Origin: Crotalaria pallida
Taxonomy: Eukaryota; Streptophyta; Magnoliopsida; Fabales; Fabaceae
Reading direction: 5' to 3'
NCBI GenBank assembly: GCA_037953625.1
Contig: CM075655.1
Coordinates: 13,410,001-13,474,000 of the forward strand
Length of the DNA stretch: 64,000 bases
Shown here: in pieces, positions 29,496 to 42,053 of the stretch
Layout: every line of letters begins with the position of its first letter
How positions within the stretch are numbered: position 1 is the first letter of the stretch
The notes under the pieces: generated by a model
The model's database searches: none
The model's input: the letters and a program-made list of their open reading frames with translations, nothing else
Told to the model about the DNA's origin: nothing
Position numbers and translations under genes: made by a program

Positions 29496-32400
29496 TTAGT
29501 CCGAAGGCTTTGTGGATAAGCTTGTGGGGATTGAGAAAATGTGACCTCTTTGGTATGAACTCTTGTCATGAATATTTGATTCGGAGGCCCAAGAGCCATG
29601 AGGAATAACCATTGCAGCTCCCTGTCTTTCTCTATAAGATGCCCAAGTAACCGCATAAAGACCAGTTATGATTAAAGATCCCCCAAGTATGCTGTTGTCA
29701 TGGATTAAAAATTAAAGAAAATGAGAAAGATGAATGCCACCTCTGGATGATGCTATAGCAATAGAGGGGAAAATTCAGTAAGCTCAAATAGATAAGACAT
29801 TTCAGTATATCCTAACAACATCCTCACCGTTTTTAGAGTAAAATGTCAATTTGGTCCATCAAATATACAGTAACCACCCATGTTAGTCCTCCAAAGAAAA
29901 TGTCCATCAAATAAGTCCGAGAAAGACGGACGTGGTGGTCATTTTCAATTTTTAAAAACTTATTTAGTGGCCGTTTTTTGGAGGACTAACACTGGTGGCT
30001 ACTGTAATTTTGGAAGACCAATATGATGTTTTACTCTTGTTACTATTTGTGCTGACAATAACAGGGTGACTAGGCTTATAGCCAGCTACTGAACACTGCA
30101 TCAATCACTGAGAAATAATAAGATTCATACCTTCCCATGTAAATCGGACTTCCGAGAAAAACTCTGGAAAGGAGTGCAGAAGCCCCAGGTTGAAGTGGAG
30201 TATAAAGGGAAACCATTGCCGGCCCCAAGATCTTGTTGCACCATGTAATGAGTCCATAATTAAGGGCAGATGCAATAATTCCCTGAACAAGGAAACAATT
30301 GTGAGAATCTAGCTTCTAGCATGTTAGCAATCCTCCGAAATAATTCATATGAAGTTTGTAGATATAAAAAATGCAACAAAAGAGAAGACTGCCATTCATT
30401 TCTTTAACCTGGGGCATCTAGCTAAATTCAATTTTCACTGAAATCTAAATGACTATTTCACTTCTGGCAGTGTATGTGAAATTTTCCTAATCGTGGTTCA
30501 CCAGACAGAAAGAAGCAAAACATCATAAATGGGAAATCCTATCTGTTTCTGAAGTATGCTGCTCGCCCGCTCCAATTAAGAAACGGATATTCCCAATAAA
30601 GCCAATGCCAATTCAAGTACTATTTTGTTTAAATATTGTTGTCAAACACTAAATACAACTAGATTTTAGAGGCTTGAGAACTATTTTGACAGGTCTATTG
30701 TAGGTTACTAAAAGAAACAGGTTTACCATTGAACGTTAAAGAGTTTGAATTTGACCAACTGTAATGTGAAAGAATAAACAATAAATTGAATAAACTGCTA
30801 TATCATTTTAATGACCAAATATTGACTTTTTCACTTATAGTATAGCAAAAAGTGTAAGACTCATTCCTTTTTTAGCTAAAAATTCAATCCAAATTAAGAA
30901 AAACTTACAAAACTAAAGACATAAACCTATCTTTTCATTTTCCTAACTCTCAAAATTTGGAGAACCTTGTTAGAAAAAAAAAAGAACCATCTCAACATTA
31001 AAACGATGACTCCTAAATACATTGAGAATGGCTTCATTACAAAAGCTATAATGACTGACATCTGAAATATTTAAGAATAAAACAATGCAAATAATGAATA
31101 GTGACTCACAGCATAAATAACGGCAATTGTTTCTGATTGTGTCAATCTCCAGTCGGTTGACTCGTTAGTTGCGAAGAATGATGTTGTCACCATCAGTAAA
31201 GCTCCAAAGAAGTATGAATATGCTGTAACAGATAGGTTTGCAGGATACTTTTTTAATAATGGGGCCTGAAAATAAATTAGACATACCAAACAGTTTACAT
31301 ATAAAAGTGTATCATCCCAAAAATTGTTCAAAGAAGTTGCAGAGTAAGCAAGAATCTCTGAAGTCATAAAAAGTGTTTCATTCAAAATGAGTAGTTCAAT
31401 GTGGTCGAATTTATTCTGTTTAAATGGATATAATGGGGAAAGGGAATGTTTAGTGGAAGTTTGCCCTTGTTTGGATTTCTTATTTCTTATTTTAGGCGAT
31501 TTCAATGAATCCATTATAAACTTACAATTAAGATCACAATTCTAGTTTGAAAAATCCTAGATAGCAAGAATTCTTTAGATAAATTTTTTGCCAAAATGAG
31601 TTGAGATTTTTTTGAATTCTCGCATAGAAGGTCACAAGTACAACCATTTTAATATATCCCCGACCACCTTTGAATCTAGGCAAATTCTAGCTGAAATTTG
31701 TCAAAATCTCTCTGCCCATGTCGTGATACTCTTCTATTTCTTTAATATCCCTGCTCGAGGGAATTCCCTAAAAATCTACTAGAGAAACCCCCAAAAGGAT
31801 ACAGCAATAATCACCATATCAACAACACTGCCATAAAGTAAGTAAAGTGGGAAAAACAAATCTTTAATGATTGTACTGTAGTCATTCCTTTCAACCAAAG
31901 ATACTATGCAAAGTATATCAAAGAATTCCAAATGCTATAGAAAAAGGAAACAGAACACCTCAATACAACAATTTACAGACTCATTGATCACCAAAATTCC
32001 CAAGTAATTTTAAACAATTTATTCCCATACAAAGGGATGTGAAGGGCATGGGACCATGCTTTCAAAAAGTCTGGAAAACACTAAAATTTGGGAGACAAAA
32101 CCTAGATAGGCCCAAGATAGTCAATAATGAAAGGTGCCCTTAGGATGGAGTTTTAAGGCCTTGAGATAAAAGCACGTAAAAGCACACACCTCACTAAACA
32201 GGTTAAACATTTAGAAAAAGAACAAACTAAAACATTTGACTGTTATGAATTGATATGCCATATAAATTAACAAATCAAGCACAATATCCATAACATAAAA
32301 TATAAGATGATGTTCAATATTCAAAAGCATAAGCTACCTCCTATCAAGACTTCCAAAGATGTACAACTAGTTTTGTTTACAACAGCTTACTATTACAACC

Positions 32401-35400
32401 CATTAGCACCAGAGTTAGCGAGTTAGATGGGTAGGTCTATCACATTTATCCATTAGGTACTATAAGCAAGCCGCACCTAAACCTGAAAGGCACACACGTC
32501 AGGCACTAGAGGCATGTGCCTCATTTAAGAGGCATCACCACAAGAAGCAAGAGGCGCTGACTCTTCTCGAACCTTGTCCCCAATGCATTAGGCTTGCAAA
32601 TGTTACAAGGGATAGGCAATAACAAAATGCGAGCTTCTGAGTCAAGCGACAGATAACAACAAAGTCTTTTCCCACCAGATGGGACAGCGGATAGTAAGTA
32701 ACTTAGCATCAATTCAAAAGGGAATAATAAGCTGAGCTATTTCCCAAGAGAACCTTGAGAAGAGTCTCAACGTTCTAAAGCAAATTCGAAGTGAACCCTG
32801 TTCAGAGAACAGAATAGGAAACGAAAAAAAGTGTTCAAAGGAAGGGATTATAACAATCTAAAGTCACACTCGTTTAGCTGGATATAGGTGAAATGAAAGT
32901 AATGCAAAGATTCAAGATGTCTATGAAAAAGGAAAACTCCCATGAAATACAAACAAATTAACTGAATGGGTAGTAGAGAGATGAAGTAAGTCAAGTAACG
33001 ATGTCACTGATCACTACTTATTTTCCTTAATAAACATAAGTTGTCAATTTCGAACAATGAGTCTGCAAAGCAGACTCCAATGGTCAAATCCTTATAAAAA
33101 AAATCCATTAAAGAATCCTCCAACAGCAGTACCCCACCTCTTTCAGCAAACATCATAGTGGTCATAATAAAAACACTGTCATAAAACAAGTGAAGTGGGA
33201 AGAACTAATCTTTGATTATTCTAATCATTCCTTTAAACCAAATATGACATAACAGTACAAATCAAGCGCAAAACAACCTCACCCCAACACATAAGGCTCC
33301 CAACTAGTGGGATTTGGGGAGAGTAGATGTACTTAGTCTCACCCCTGCAAGCAGAGAGGTGGTTTCCAGGATTTGAACCCATGACCTCAAGGTCACCAAA
33401 GACAAACAACATTACCGTTGGGCCGAAGCTCATCCTCACATTTATTTAAAATAAAAAACATATTACAACTTGATAGAACAGTTTGAAAAGGCAAATGCAT
33501 AGCTGACCATAATAACCAAACAACTCCTTCTATGTATTCCCCTCAAAGGGATTGTTAAGAGCATGCAACCTTGTTTATCAAAATTTCTGACAACACAACC
33601 AAGCAAATGCCTTATCCTTCAAAAGATCCTGAACATTCTAAAGTAAATTGGCTATGAGGAAGTGAACATTGTTCAAGGAACAACCTCGGAAATGAAAGAA
33701 GAGTTTACAACTTTACAAGAACAATTCTCAAAATTCCACATTCTTTAGCTGGATCAATAAAGGTGAAAAGAACTTGATCTGTCAACATGTCTGTGAAAAG
33801 GAGAATCTATGGAGTACAACTATCAGAGCCATTAAAGGTGTATAATTCATGGGAATTGGGGCTTAATAAATGGGTCATAAAGATAATAGACATTGATCAC
33901 TTCTTTTTTTTTTTTTTTCATAATGTTGTAGTCAATAACCAATTAAATGATGTCAAATCAATATGTACCTGAATGGCTAGAAAAGCAGCCATGCACAAGC
34001 AGTTCCCTATGAAGCACAGAACCCCAAGATGAAAATGGTCTAATCCAAGATCCATTAAACTGCCAATTATCCATCCAGAAGGCTCTGGTTGACCCTTGGC
34101 ACTTATTTCGCTTTGTGATACAAGGTCCATTTCTGCATATCCTATCAATGCTGGACCACGATACAAAACCATCAACATGGCACCCGAAACACAAATAAGA
34201 GTTCCTCCAACCTTGGCCAGACCTTCAAATCTTAGCAAGTTCACTCTTTCTGTACTGCATGAACAAGTGTGTTAAGGAATGGATTACTCTATGTTTTGGT
34301 GTATTTGAATTTAATTCATAAAAAACTTGAATACAACAACAAATAGTGTGCAATTGTGTTTTTGTGCTCTAGAAAAGATGAATTAACACAACACTAACAC
34401 TCAACAGACTTTTGTACACAGAAATTGATGCGAGTGAAACTGACCCCATCATTACAGCCAACAGAAATGTAAAGACTGGGGTGGCCGGCTGAATTGCAGC
34501 CGCATATGTTGGATTAGTATAGCTTAAACCAATAAGAAACAGAAGATGATTGCCAAAGATCCTGAGGAAGAAGAAGCAAAAATAAAATATGCATCAATAA
34601 AACACCATATCATTCATATGCAACAAAAAGGCAAAACAAGTGGTAGTGTATTCTAGGTAATTTTTTGGTTCAAATAAGTCCCACAGGATTGAAACATAAA
34701 ACAACATTAATCTTTCCATCATTAACATTATAACACCATTACCCTATGAAGTTTAAAAAAAAAAATCAGTTTTTCTTCCTCTCGCCTTTTTCTTCCCTCA
34801 TATCTTCCAAGGTTGCAGAGCTCCTCCGATGCATGCAAATAAGGCCAGACTTAATGAATGTTTATCTTTGTGCCATTAATAAATTCCATCAATACAAACA
34901 TAACATATCTGGTTTAGAAAAGTAAATGAGGAGTGACATGCTGACACTGCAAACCCATATAGTACAATTGCAGACCAATAACAGTGATCTAGTTTTAGCA
35001 GAATGAAATGAGGAGGCATTGCAGACCCATACAATTCAAATTACAAAACAATATCAGTGTTGTAGTTCTAATTGCAGCAAGAATTCAATTGCATACCATA
35101 CTGAATTCAAATCTACAACACAACACCTTTTAACCATGAGGAGTGGCACTGCTTATAGTTAAAACTCCAGTGCAATTCCATTGAAGTTTGTTTTTCTCTC
35201 AGTTCACTTTCATATTTACATTAGAAATGCAGATTCCTAGCATTTGCAAGTTGCAATTCTATTTAAGTTTCGTTTCCTTATTCTTGTCATTCACCATGAT
35301 GCATCTTCACTTGATCTTCTCCTAGCCACCGCAAGCTGCTATTTATGGTGAATCACAGGGGCAATTATGGCCAACACCACCCCACAAACTACCGCAAGGA

Positions 35401-37747
35401 CCAAGCTCAAAAAGCATAAATCCCCATTCAAGAAGATGAAGTAGAGGTGAGAGAGGAGGAGAGGAGAGAGAGAAGAAATAATTACTTTTTATTTTTTTAA
35501 CGGTTTAGGTAACAACGTTATGACGGTAACAACGGAAGGACTAACCTTGTTGGGCATTTCAAACCTACGGGGGACTAATTTGAAAAAAAACACGTAAAGG
35601 ACCAATCCTATTGTTTTTCCTAACAAAAATATAAAATATGTGGTGACTATATCAAGATTCAAGAATCTTACCCAGTTAGTCCAAGAAAGAAGAATGACAA
35701 CAAAAGACGCTTGGTTATGGGTGGTCGTGTCCGCCTACATACAACATAGCATGATTAGCACACACACACATCATGAATAATGTGGAGAATATGAGAATAC
35801 GGTAAAAAAGAGTTGCATGTCAAAATTTTAATTCTTAAGTTTGAACAGGTAGCAGCACAGTTAAATATGCAAAGCATGTATGATCATTCTATGATGCCAG
35901 TCTGCCACTGCCAGCAAACAAAATTAGCAGTAATCTTCATAAACGACAAGTGCATTTATATACAACACTAAAACCAATAGAAGAGCATTTTCAGAACAAG
36001 ATTTTAATTATAATAAATGAACCTACAACAGGATAAGCTAGCTATTTGACATATATTATACATTGAATATGCTCTAACTTGGCAGAGAGAAAGCTGTAGA
36101 TATCCATATAATTTCATACAATTAAGCATACTCTACTACAAACAAGTACAACCCAGACTCCAATGTTTTAGAAAAACATAGGTTACACAAACAGGAGATT
36201 TTAACATGCAGAGTGTTACTCCCACACCAATCATGCCATAAATTGTGGAGAAAAAAACGGTTAGCTATGAAAAGTTAAATTGGCTTTAAGAAAATAAGAA
36301 GTAATCAGATCAAGTAACTATAAACAGTATAAAACAGCCAACTATACGTAAAATGAGCAAAGTGTATTAATAGAAAACAACCATGGTGAATAGAAAAAAT
36401 GCAAGCAACATATTCTTTTCAACATTCTCTTCGAAACTCTTCTAGTAAAATTCATGTTGGATCCACACTCTATTTAACGTATCCCACAATTCCGGATAAG
36501 CCTTCCAAGAGGCTTGTTTTGTATTCTCGGATAAGCTATCCGAAAATATTTATACTAACTAATCTGAAAAAATTGGTTGGTGCACAACTATAAAAGTAGG
36601 TTGCTAACATGCTGCCCTACTCACTTCGCCTTTCCGAGTAAAATGCACATAAGATCAATCAAAAAATTGTAAACGAAAGAAGCCTGCCCTCGAAACAAAA
36701 TTCAATATTTATAGCCAATAAAGAAAAATAACTGCAATTCAAACAATATAAACATCATCTGTATCACTATATATGCCAGTTCCCTATGTCACTCCATTTG
36801 TTTCATCAGAATTTCTTTTTTCTTTTAAGATTACTTAATTCAAAAGCTTATTTATGTCTTTAGTCCCTAAAAATTGGGAAGTTTTTGATTTTGGTCCCTG
36901 TAAACTAATCTTTAATTATTTTGAAAATTTGGTTTTAGTTCCAGCTGTGAGTAAAAATCCGCTAACTCCTGATGTGACGGTGACTCCTGATGTGACAGTG
37001 ACATGCAGTACGTGTATTATGATATATCGTTTCGTTAGTCATAACGGATCTATCCTACCGGCTGGAACTAAAACCAAATTCACAATCAAGGATATGTCCA
37101 AGGTAAAAAAAATTTCTAGTGACCAAACCAATATAACCCCAACTTTCAAAGACTAAATAATTCAAATATCGCAAATGAGGTGCGGCACTTGGTCAAGACT
37201 TTGTCTTGACACCCATAGGAACCAAGTTCGAATTCCAACTCGGACGCATGAGCCTGTCGCTCCTTTGGGAGTGGTTTACCTCCGCCAGGCGGTTTGTAGG
37301 CTATTCCTGAAGGCGGGGTTGCCTATCAGAGTCGTCATTGTGCGGCAATGAAGGTGGGATTTCCCTCGTAACCCAAAAAAAATTCAAATATCATTCAATT
37401 TTATCATCTGTTGTGTTGTGGTGGGTAGGTTCCAGACTCGAACAGGATTGCCTCAAAGGGAGGATACAATTTGATTTGATGAGAGAGAGAAGAGTGAGAA
37501 AAAGAGAAGGAAGTAAAGAAAAAGAAAAAGAGATGTACTTTTCACGGACATAAGCGAGTGGAGCGAGAATGGAAAGAGCAAGGAAATCACGGAAGACACA
37601 GAAGACGATTTGGTTGACTCCAACATTAAGTGCCAATTTGGTCATGACATGATAGCCTCCGGCGAATAGTTGAACCAACGCCATCGCCATATGCGCCTTT
37701 GATATCTCATCCCATGAATCTGATGATGATGATGATGGTATTGCCAT
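29496..37747 (-). CDS. WAT1-related transporter (EamA/MtN21-type), seven exons
   Basis: Exons on the minus strand: 37,747-37,539, 35,734-35,672, 34,561-34,445, 34,254-33,969, 31,265-31,110, 30,282-30,131 and 29,691-29,496. All junctions are GT-AG, phases agree, and the total is 1,179 bases (392 residues plus stop). The protein is a ten-helix drug/metabolite-type membrane transporter with two EamA repeats (about residues 20-160 and 200-345). Telling segments are ALVQLFAGGYHVMTKLALN, TNPTYAAAIQPATPVFTFLL and KKYPANLSVTAYSYFFGALL. It resembles the WAT1-related group near Arabidopsis At3g45870 and At4g19185. The substrate is unknown here, though the family moves amino acids, auxin-related and other metabolites. 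I chose the second Met (37,747), because an upstream ATG at 37,786 would add a low-complexity peptide coded by a GA repeat. No lesion is seen. Confidence 0.92.
29835..30037. repeat. Inverted-repeat MITE-like element in intron 6
   Basis: The ends read AGAGTAAAATGTCAATTTGG and its imperfect reverse complement (ATATGATGTTTTACTCT). Arms of about 65 bases share GTTAGTCCTCCAAA. It lies in the last intron of the transporter. The superfamily is not assigned and the target duplication is unclear. Confidence 0.65.
31790..33920. repeat. Diverged direct duplication in intron 4
   Basis: Segments near 31,800-33,010 and 33,130-33,900 share words in the same order: AAGTGGGAA..AA.TAATCTTT, TCATTCCTTT.AACCAAA, GA.CATTCTAAAG, TTTAGCTGGAT and TGATCACT. 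The second copy is shorter, lacking about 500 bases. It is probably an old tandem duplication of intronic DNA. Function is not apparent. Confidence 0.45.
33255..33436 (-). repeat. Au-like SINE in intron 4
   Basis: The minus strand begins GAGGATGAGCTTCGGCCCAA and contains a box-B-like GGGTTCAAATCC (33,370-33,381) downstream of GTGACCTTGAGGTCAT. It then reads CCACCTCTCTGCTTGCAGG. This matches the layout of Au-type tRNA-derived SINEs known from many plants. I did not find a clear target duplication. Confidence 0.6.
34658..35626. repeat. Inverted-repeat element in intron 2
   Basis: The left arm (CAAATAAGTCCCACAGG...CAACATTAATC) and the right arm, read in reverse (CAAATTAGTCCCCCGTAGG...CAAGGTTAGTC), are imperfect inverted copies of about 100 bases. 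The element fills most of the 1.1-kb intron 2. It has no transposase. Boundaries are approximate. Confidence 0.5.
36842..37158. repeat. Inverted-repeat element in intron 1
   Basis: The arms of about 110 bases both run to TTGGTTTTAGTTCCAGC near the centre. The left end reads GCTTATTTATGTC..TAGTCCCT, similar to the end of the large inverted-repeat element at 5103, so both may belong to related families. Confidence 0.6.
37171..37380 (+). repeat. tRNA-derived SINE in intron 1
   Basis: It is a 210-bp element ending in a short A run and flanked by a perfect 12-bp target duplication AATTCAAATATC (37,159-37,170 and 37,381-37,392). A box-B-like AGTTCGAATTCC lies at 37,225-37,236. The body is GC-rich (CTCCGCCAGGCGG), unlike the AT-rich intron. 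It is antisense to the host gene. Confidence 0.8.
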
Positions 37748-37757
37748 TACACTCTCG

Positions 37758-37781
37758 TTCTCTCTCTCTCTCTCTCTCTCA
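37758..37781. repeat. (CT)n microsatellite in the transporter 5' leader
   Basis: About eleven CT units on plus give GA units just upstream of the chosen start codon. Polymorphism here would change the leader and the reading of the upstream ATG. Confidence 0.8.
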
Positions 37782-38189
37782 GTCACAGACTCACAGCAGC
37801 AGCCAGAGAGGGAAAAGAATGCGGGTTTGTTTGTTTGGTTTTGTTGGATCGTTGAAAACTAAGTAAGGTGGTGCATCAAAATTATGTGAATGCTTTGTTT
37901 GGAAGGAAGAATGGGAATAATGATAAACGTAATTTTATCAAGTCATGAAAAGGAGCTCCGATCTCCCGATGTCGTTTCGTGCTTGCTCGTACTCGTACTC
38001 GTTGCTTAATTATTTCCTTTAAAACAAAAATAATAATAATGTTAAGGAGTATTGAAAAGAAGACTAAAAATAAAACAGAAATAGAAAATAAATAAAGCTG
38101 AGGGAATAAAGTCAATATACCAAACAAGGGAATCAAAGTTCAAAAGATTCATAATCACCAAGCAAAAAAATAAATCAAGTTATCAAATA

Positions 38190-38462
38190 CTCCCTCCGGT
38201 CCTATTTATAAGACCCTTTTGGGGTTTTTATTTTGGTCCTATTTATAAGACCCCTTTCCAATTTTCAATAACATTTAATTACTTCTTTCCACTAACACTC
38301 CTATAAAGCCAACACTTTTTAGAGTTCCAATAATAATTATAGGGGTAGTTTTGAAAAAGTATATCAAATTTTCACATTTCCAATGCCACTAACAAATTTA
38401 TCCACTCTTCTTGGTGGGAGTGAAAAACCCCAAAAGGATCTTATAAATAGGACCGGAGGGAG
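38190..38462. mobile_element. Stowaway-type MITE
   Basis: It is 273 bp, with ends CTCCCTCCGGTCCTATTTAT and the reverse complement, flanked by TA on both sides (38,188-38,189 and 38,463-38,464). The CTCCCTCCG end and the TA target fit the Tc1/mariner-derived MITEs of plants. It lies about 400 bases upstream of the transporter start. Confidence 0.85.
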
Positions 38463-38464
38463 TA

Positions 38465-39062
38465 ATATGGATGGAGCAGGATTGATCTTTATCTTGAAAG
38501 ATAAATGTGATTTAAACAAAAATATCATTTATCATCAATCATAAAATAAACAAAAAAACATATCACGCCACTTAAAAAAAGTATTGTGCGAAAAAGTTAG
38601 GATTTGTTCAAGTCAAGAGTAAACACTATTTGAAATAAGGGACGTCAATCAAAATTAAGAAGAAATGTTTTGGATCATATCTATAAATTTCAAGGGTAAC
38701 AAAACTAATTTCCCCAAATTTTATCATGTTGATAAATACAAGTTATTAAAAATTAATTAAACTAATTAGCATGTTTTATTATAAGATAAATAAAGTTATT
38801 ATTTTCACAATGTTTTTTTTACATAAGGAAAGAAAAGTTATTATTTTTACAATATTTGACTAAATATTTTCATCCTTTCAAAAAAGGCTAAATATTTTCA
38901 TATTTCATTATATTTTTTCTTATTTTACTTAATAGTTTAAAAAAAAGGAAAAAAATTTAAATTTTATTAATTTTTTGGTTTAAACCACATGTTGTTTGAG
39001 TTGGGTAATTTACTTCATTTTTTAAAATCAAATATAAATATTTTTTTTAAAATTTTTTGGTT
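38465..39062. other. AT-rich intergenic DNA
   Basis: It is A/T-rich with homopolymer runs. I see no gene, repeat boundary or regulatory element that I can support. Confidence 0.5.
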
Positions 39063-39464
39063 CAAACCAAGCAATTAAATTCCTTCAAATTTGAGTAATT
39101 CCTTGTCTTAGAACAAGAAGCAAAGAATCCAGGCAATTAAATTCCTTCAAATTTGAGTAAATCAATCTTTCACAGTCTTTAATTTTATTCACAAGTAAAC
39201 CAAAAACCCTCATCATGTTTTCAAGATATTCAAATTGAACGATGCTAGTTACTTCGGCATCTACATTGCAGAGAAAACGAACCAGCTTACTCACGAAGCT
39301 ATCAATTTTCGCTAGGAAGGCTCTCTTTTCGTTAGAATCTTCAGGGAAACAAAGAACTTCGATGAGAGAATCGAAGCGGTTCGCGGAGTAAGAGTCAAAG
39401 ACGTCTTTTATTGCTTGGAGGAGTCGGTCCTTGGGCGTTGAATCGGGAGGTTCGAAACGGCGAT
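39063..39464 (-). pseudogene. U-box E3 ligase pseudogene, downstream half
   Basis: The minus-strand coding sequence just left of the solo LTR reads RRFEPPDSTPKDRLLQAIKD and continues through LIEVLCFPEDSNEKRAFLAK to CLDSLLLVLRQG. It then stops at 39,085 beside a 28-bp direct duplication (39,066-39,093 and 39,132-39,159). This is the linker and first armadillo-like part of a plant U-box protein. Its upstream half, with the U-box, lies beyond the LTR at 57,337-57,581. Real plant U-box proteins of this group run to roughly 400 residues, so most of the armadillo region is missing. The first bases translated upstream of it belong to the LTR. Confidence 0.75.
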
Positions 39465-39828
39465 TGTAACACCCCAATTTGGAACTTATAATTTCAGTAA
39501 AAATTTGCGTCATTTTATTTTTATAAAACATTTTCAATTTAAAGTTTATTCCCAAAATATTTCCTTTTCATTTGTCACAACCTTAACTTAAAGAAACTTG
39601 AGTCATCAATAGTCAAAATGCAATTCTTTCCAAATTGAGATATTACCAACACATTCCTCAAAACTTATCTCATAAATATCGATGGTTAAATTGCGGAAGA
39701 AAAGCCTTTCATTAATTTATAAAACATTACTCATATCCAAAAGATAACAATTCGTTATTCAATTGCAAAAAGTAATTTATTATAAAACTGGGGTTACATC
39801 GGGATAGAGCAATAATATCCTAATAACC

Positions 39829-40128
39829 TTAAGATAGGATATGAAACCTAACTAAGATATTCCCTATCATTGGTGCCTCATCTGAATCAAAATTCCACTC
39901 CATGGGTTCCTCTGCGGGAATCTCCTTAACCACTGGCTTCGGTATCTCTAGATCCTCATCTAGATCAGCTAGCTCGATGAATCTTCCCTCGTCGTCCCGC
40001 TTCATAATCAATTCCTCCTTTTGTTCTTCCTCCGATACCTTTTCTTGTTCCTCCTCCTTGTCCGAGATATCCTCGAAGTTCACCACTCTGCTAATCGAAA
40101 CCTCAGCGTAACAAATAACCTTTTCTTC
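39829..40128 (-). CDS. Acidic reading frame inside the solo LTR
   Basis: Downstream of the splice-acceptor-like tract the minus strand stays open for about 100 codons. Glu/Asp-rich stretches include DISDKEEEQEKVSEEEQKEE and DLDEDLEIP, ending near SDEAPMIG. The first ATG is at 40,086 and the frame is open upstream to about 40,128. I do not recognise it. A similar arrangement, an acidic frame behind an acceptor-like site, exists in the LTR at 60,517. It could be a short LTR-encoded exon or biased composition. Confidence 0.3.
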   Translation of the reverse strand, partial: EEKVICYAEVSISRVVNFEDISDKEEEQEKVSEEEQKEELIMKRDDEGRFIELADLDEDLEIPKPVVKEIPAEEPMEWNFDSDEAPMIGNILVRFHILS

Positions 40129-41918
40129 CGTTTGTGGACATCATTCCCGGATGTTCACAGAAAAAGGGAAAGAGGAGAGTAAGCATTTCCGAACAATATC
40201 ATTGTCGACGACATGGGCTTACGCTTAGGGGAAACATTAAGATCAAACACACACAACTATATATGGACAATAACAACATTACACATGACTAACATCAACA
40301 TTATTATCACCATAATAACATAACCATCCGCATAACATAGTTCACAATATCTGTATATTCCAAAGGCATATTTCCAAACTTTAACTTAATCTTTTAAATC
40401 TTTGAATCTTATTTTCGAAACATAACCATCAATGATTAGGGAGGAAATCATTGAGGTAAAAGGGATAAGTCAGTACACACGATACATCTCCTCGTCAGTC
40501 ATCCAACCCCAGCCTAAGTCGGAAAGCAGATGGGACACACAGGAACCCTAACCACATTGGCATCGATGTCGAAGAACACGTACTAAATATATTTAGTGAC
40601 CGAATTAAATCAAATATATATAGCGACCGAATTAAATCATTTCACAAAATACAGCGACGTCTAGTCCCGTTCAGGTTCCCTCTCACCATCTTTGATTTGC
40701 TCAAGGAGGCGACAGTACTTTCTTTAGTTGCGCATGCAGCCCTTGCTACGACCATGCCCCATAACCAAAGGACAGAGTCCTTGTAGTTTTATTCCACCTA
40801 GAGAAGCACTCGAGGCTTCTTGACGTTCACCGTCCTTGCATTCCCCTATCACAATAACCACTTGAAGATACACCGGTCTCCAAGTATACGGTGTCTTTCA
40901 TCTCCACTACTTCTCTCTCAACGCAGAGTTAGAAATGATTATTATTTTCATGTCTTTTAAAGTCTTAAAGTCTTTACAAAAAAGGTTTAGTTTTAATAAC
41001 CTATTAATTTGGTCGACTCATTCTAAGTCTCGCTTCTAATGGACCTCGACCTCTAAGGGAAAACACGACACTAACACCTTCATAAGTACAGAGTGGTTCC
41101 ACAATGCTCACAACCACGTCACGTCATTCACGTGGCTAGCTACTTTAAAATCAAGCACGTCTAAAAGACAGTGCGGTTCAGGGATATACAACAAAGAGTT
41201 ATTCGTGCTCCGCGCACCTTCACTGTACACTAAGTGATTCAAGATACTCCATTTATAACTGTATTGTCTTAACCAAGGTCTTATACCCGCCAGGGGTCCA
41301 CAAAATACTCAATAACCTAAACCATAAAGTCTTAACACAATTTTAACAATTCCAACATATTTTTAGATAATCATTTCTCCAATATTTCTTTTTCCAACAG
41401 ATAATCAGTTATCATAGGATAACATCAGTACAATAACATACTCATCAATTAAATTATGCTATATGATTATATCAAAATAAATAACTCATATTACACAATA
41501 CCAACCAATAACCAACATCAGACATACAAATAAAAGTTATCGTCTCAACGTAGATCGACCAAACAAGCACAAACAATTGACATCACACATTTCGACAAAT
41601 AACTACGGAGTTCTGATCTTTGAGATTATCGAGAACATCTAATGATACCCCAAAGAGCCAATGTGTCTTAGGAAAACTTCTCTCTCGCCTTGATTTGAAG
41701 TTCCAACAGCTACCTCTTAGCCTCTGTTGATGTCGTTCCTTACGTTCTGGCGAAGCTCTTTATCCTCAAACAAATAATAATACTTTTAAACTAAATAACT
41801 AAATTCAAACTAAATTAAACCAAACCCAAGATTTCATAACATAATTGTAAAACAATATTTATTTCATTTTCAAAATCAAACTATTTGAATTACGTAAATA
41901 ATTAAGAGAAAATAATGT

Positions 41919-42053
41919 ATGCACCAGTGTAAAGATTTTTTACACTGTCAACATATTATTCACCGTTGATTGGTTAGTTATGGTTGACTTATATGTAAAA
42001 GTAATGCATATTGATGGTGGATGATACACTGACAGTGTAAAAGTGTACAAATA
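41919..42053. repeat. Small MITE with TTTTACACTGTCA core repeats
   Basis: The left side reads CAGTGTAAAGATTTTTTACA and the right side is GACAGTGTAAAAGTGTAC, opposed around a 70-bp centre. It is inserted in the solo LTR. Boundaries are approximate. Confidence 0.5.

Noticed and set aside
31071..31514. A single 147-codon gene on minus
   Set aside because: Only 31,110-31,265 is coding, as exon 5 of the transporter. The rest is intron read through.
39085..39555. A complete small protein of 156 residues
   Set aside because: Its N-terminal part is LTR sequence. Only the segment below 39,465 is U-box gene remnant.
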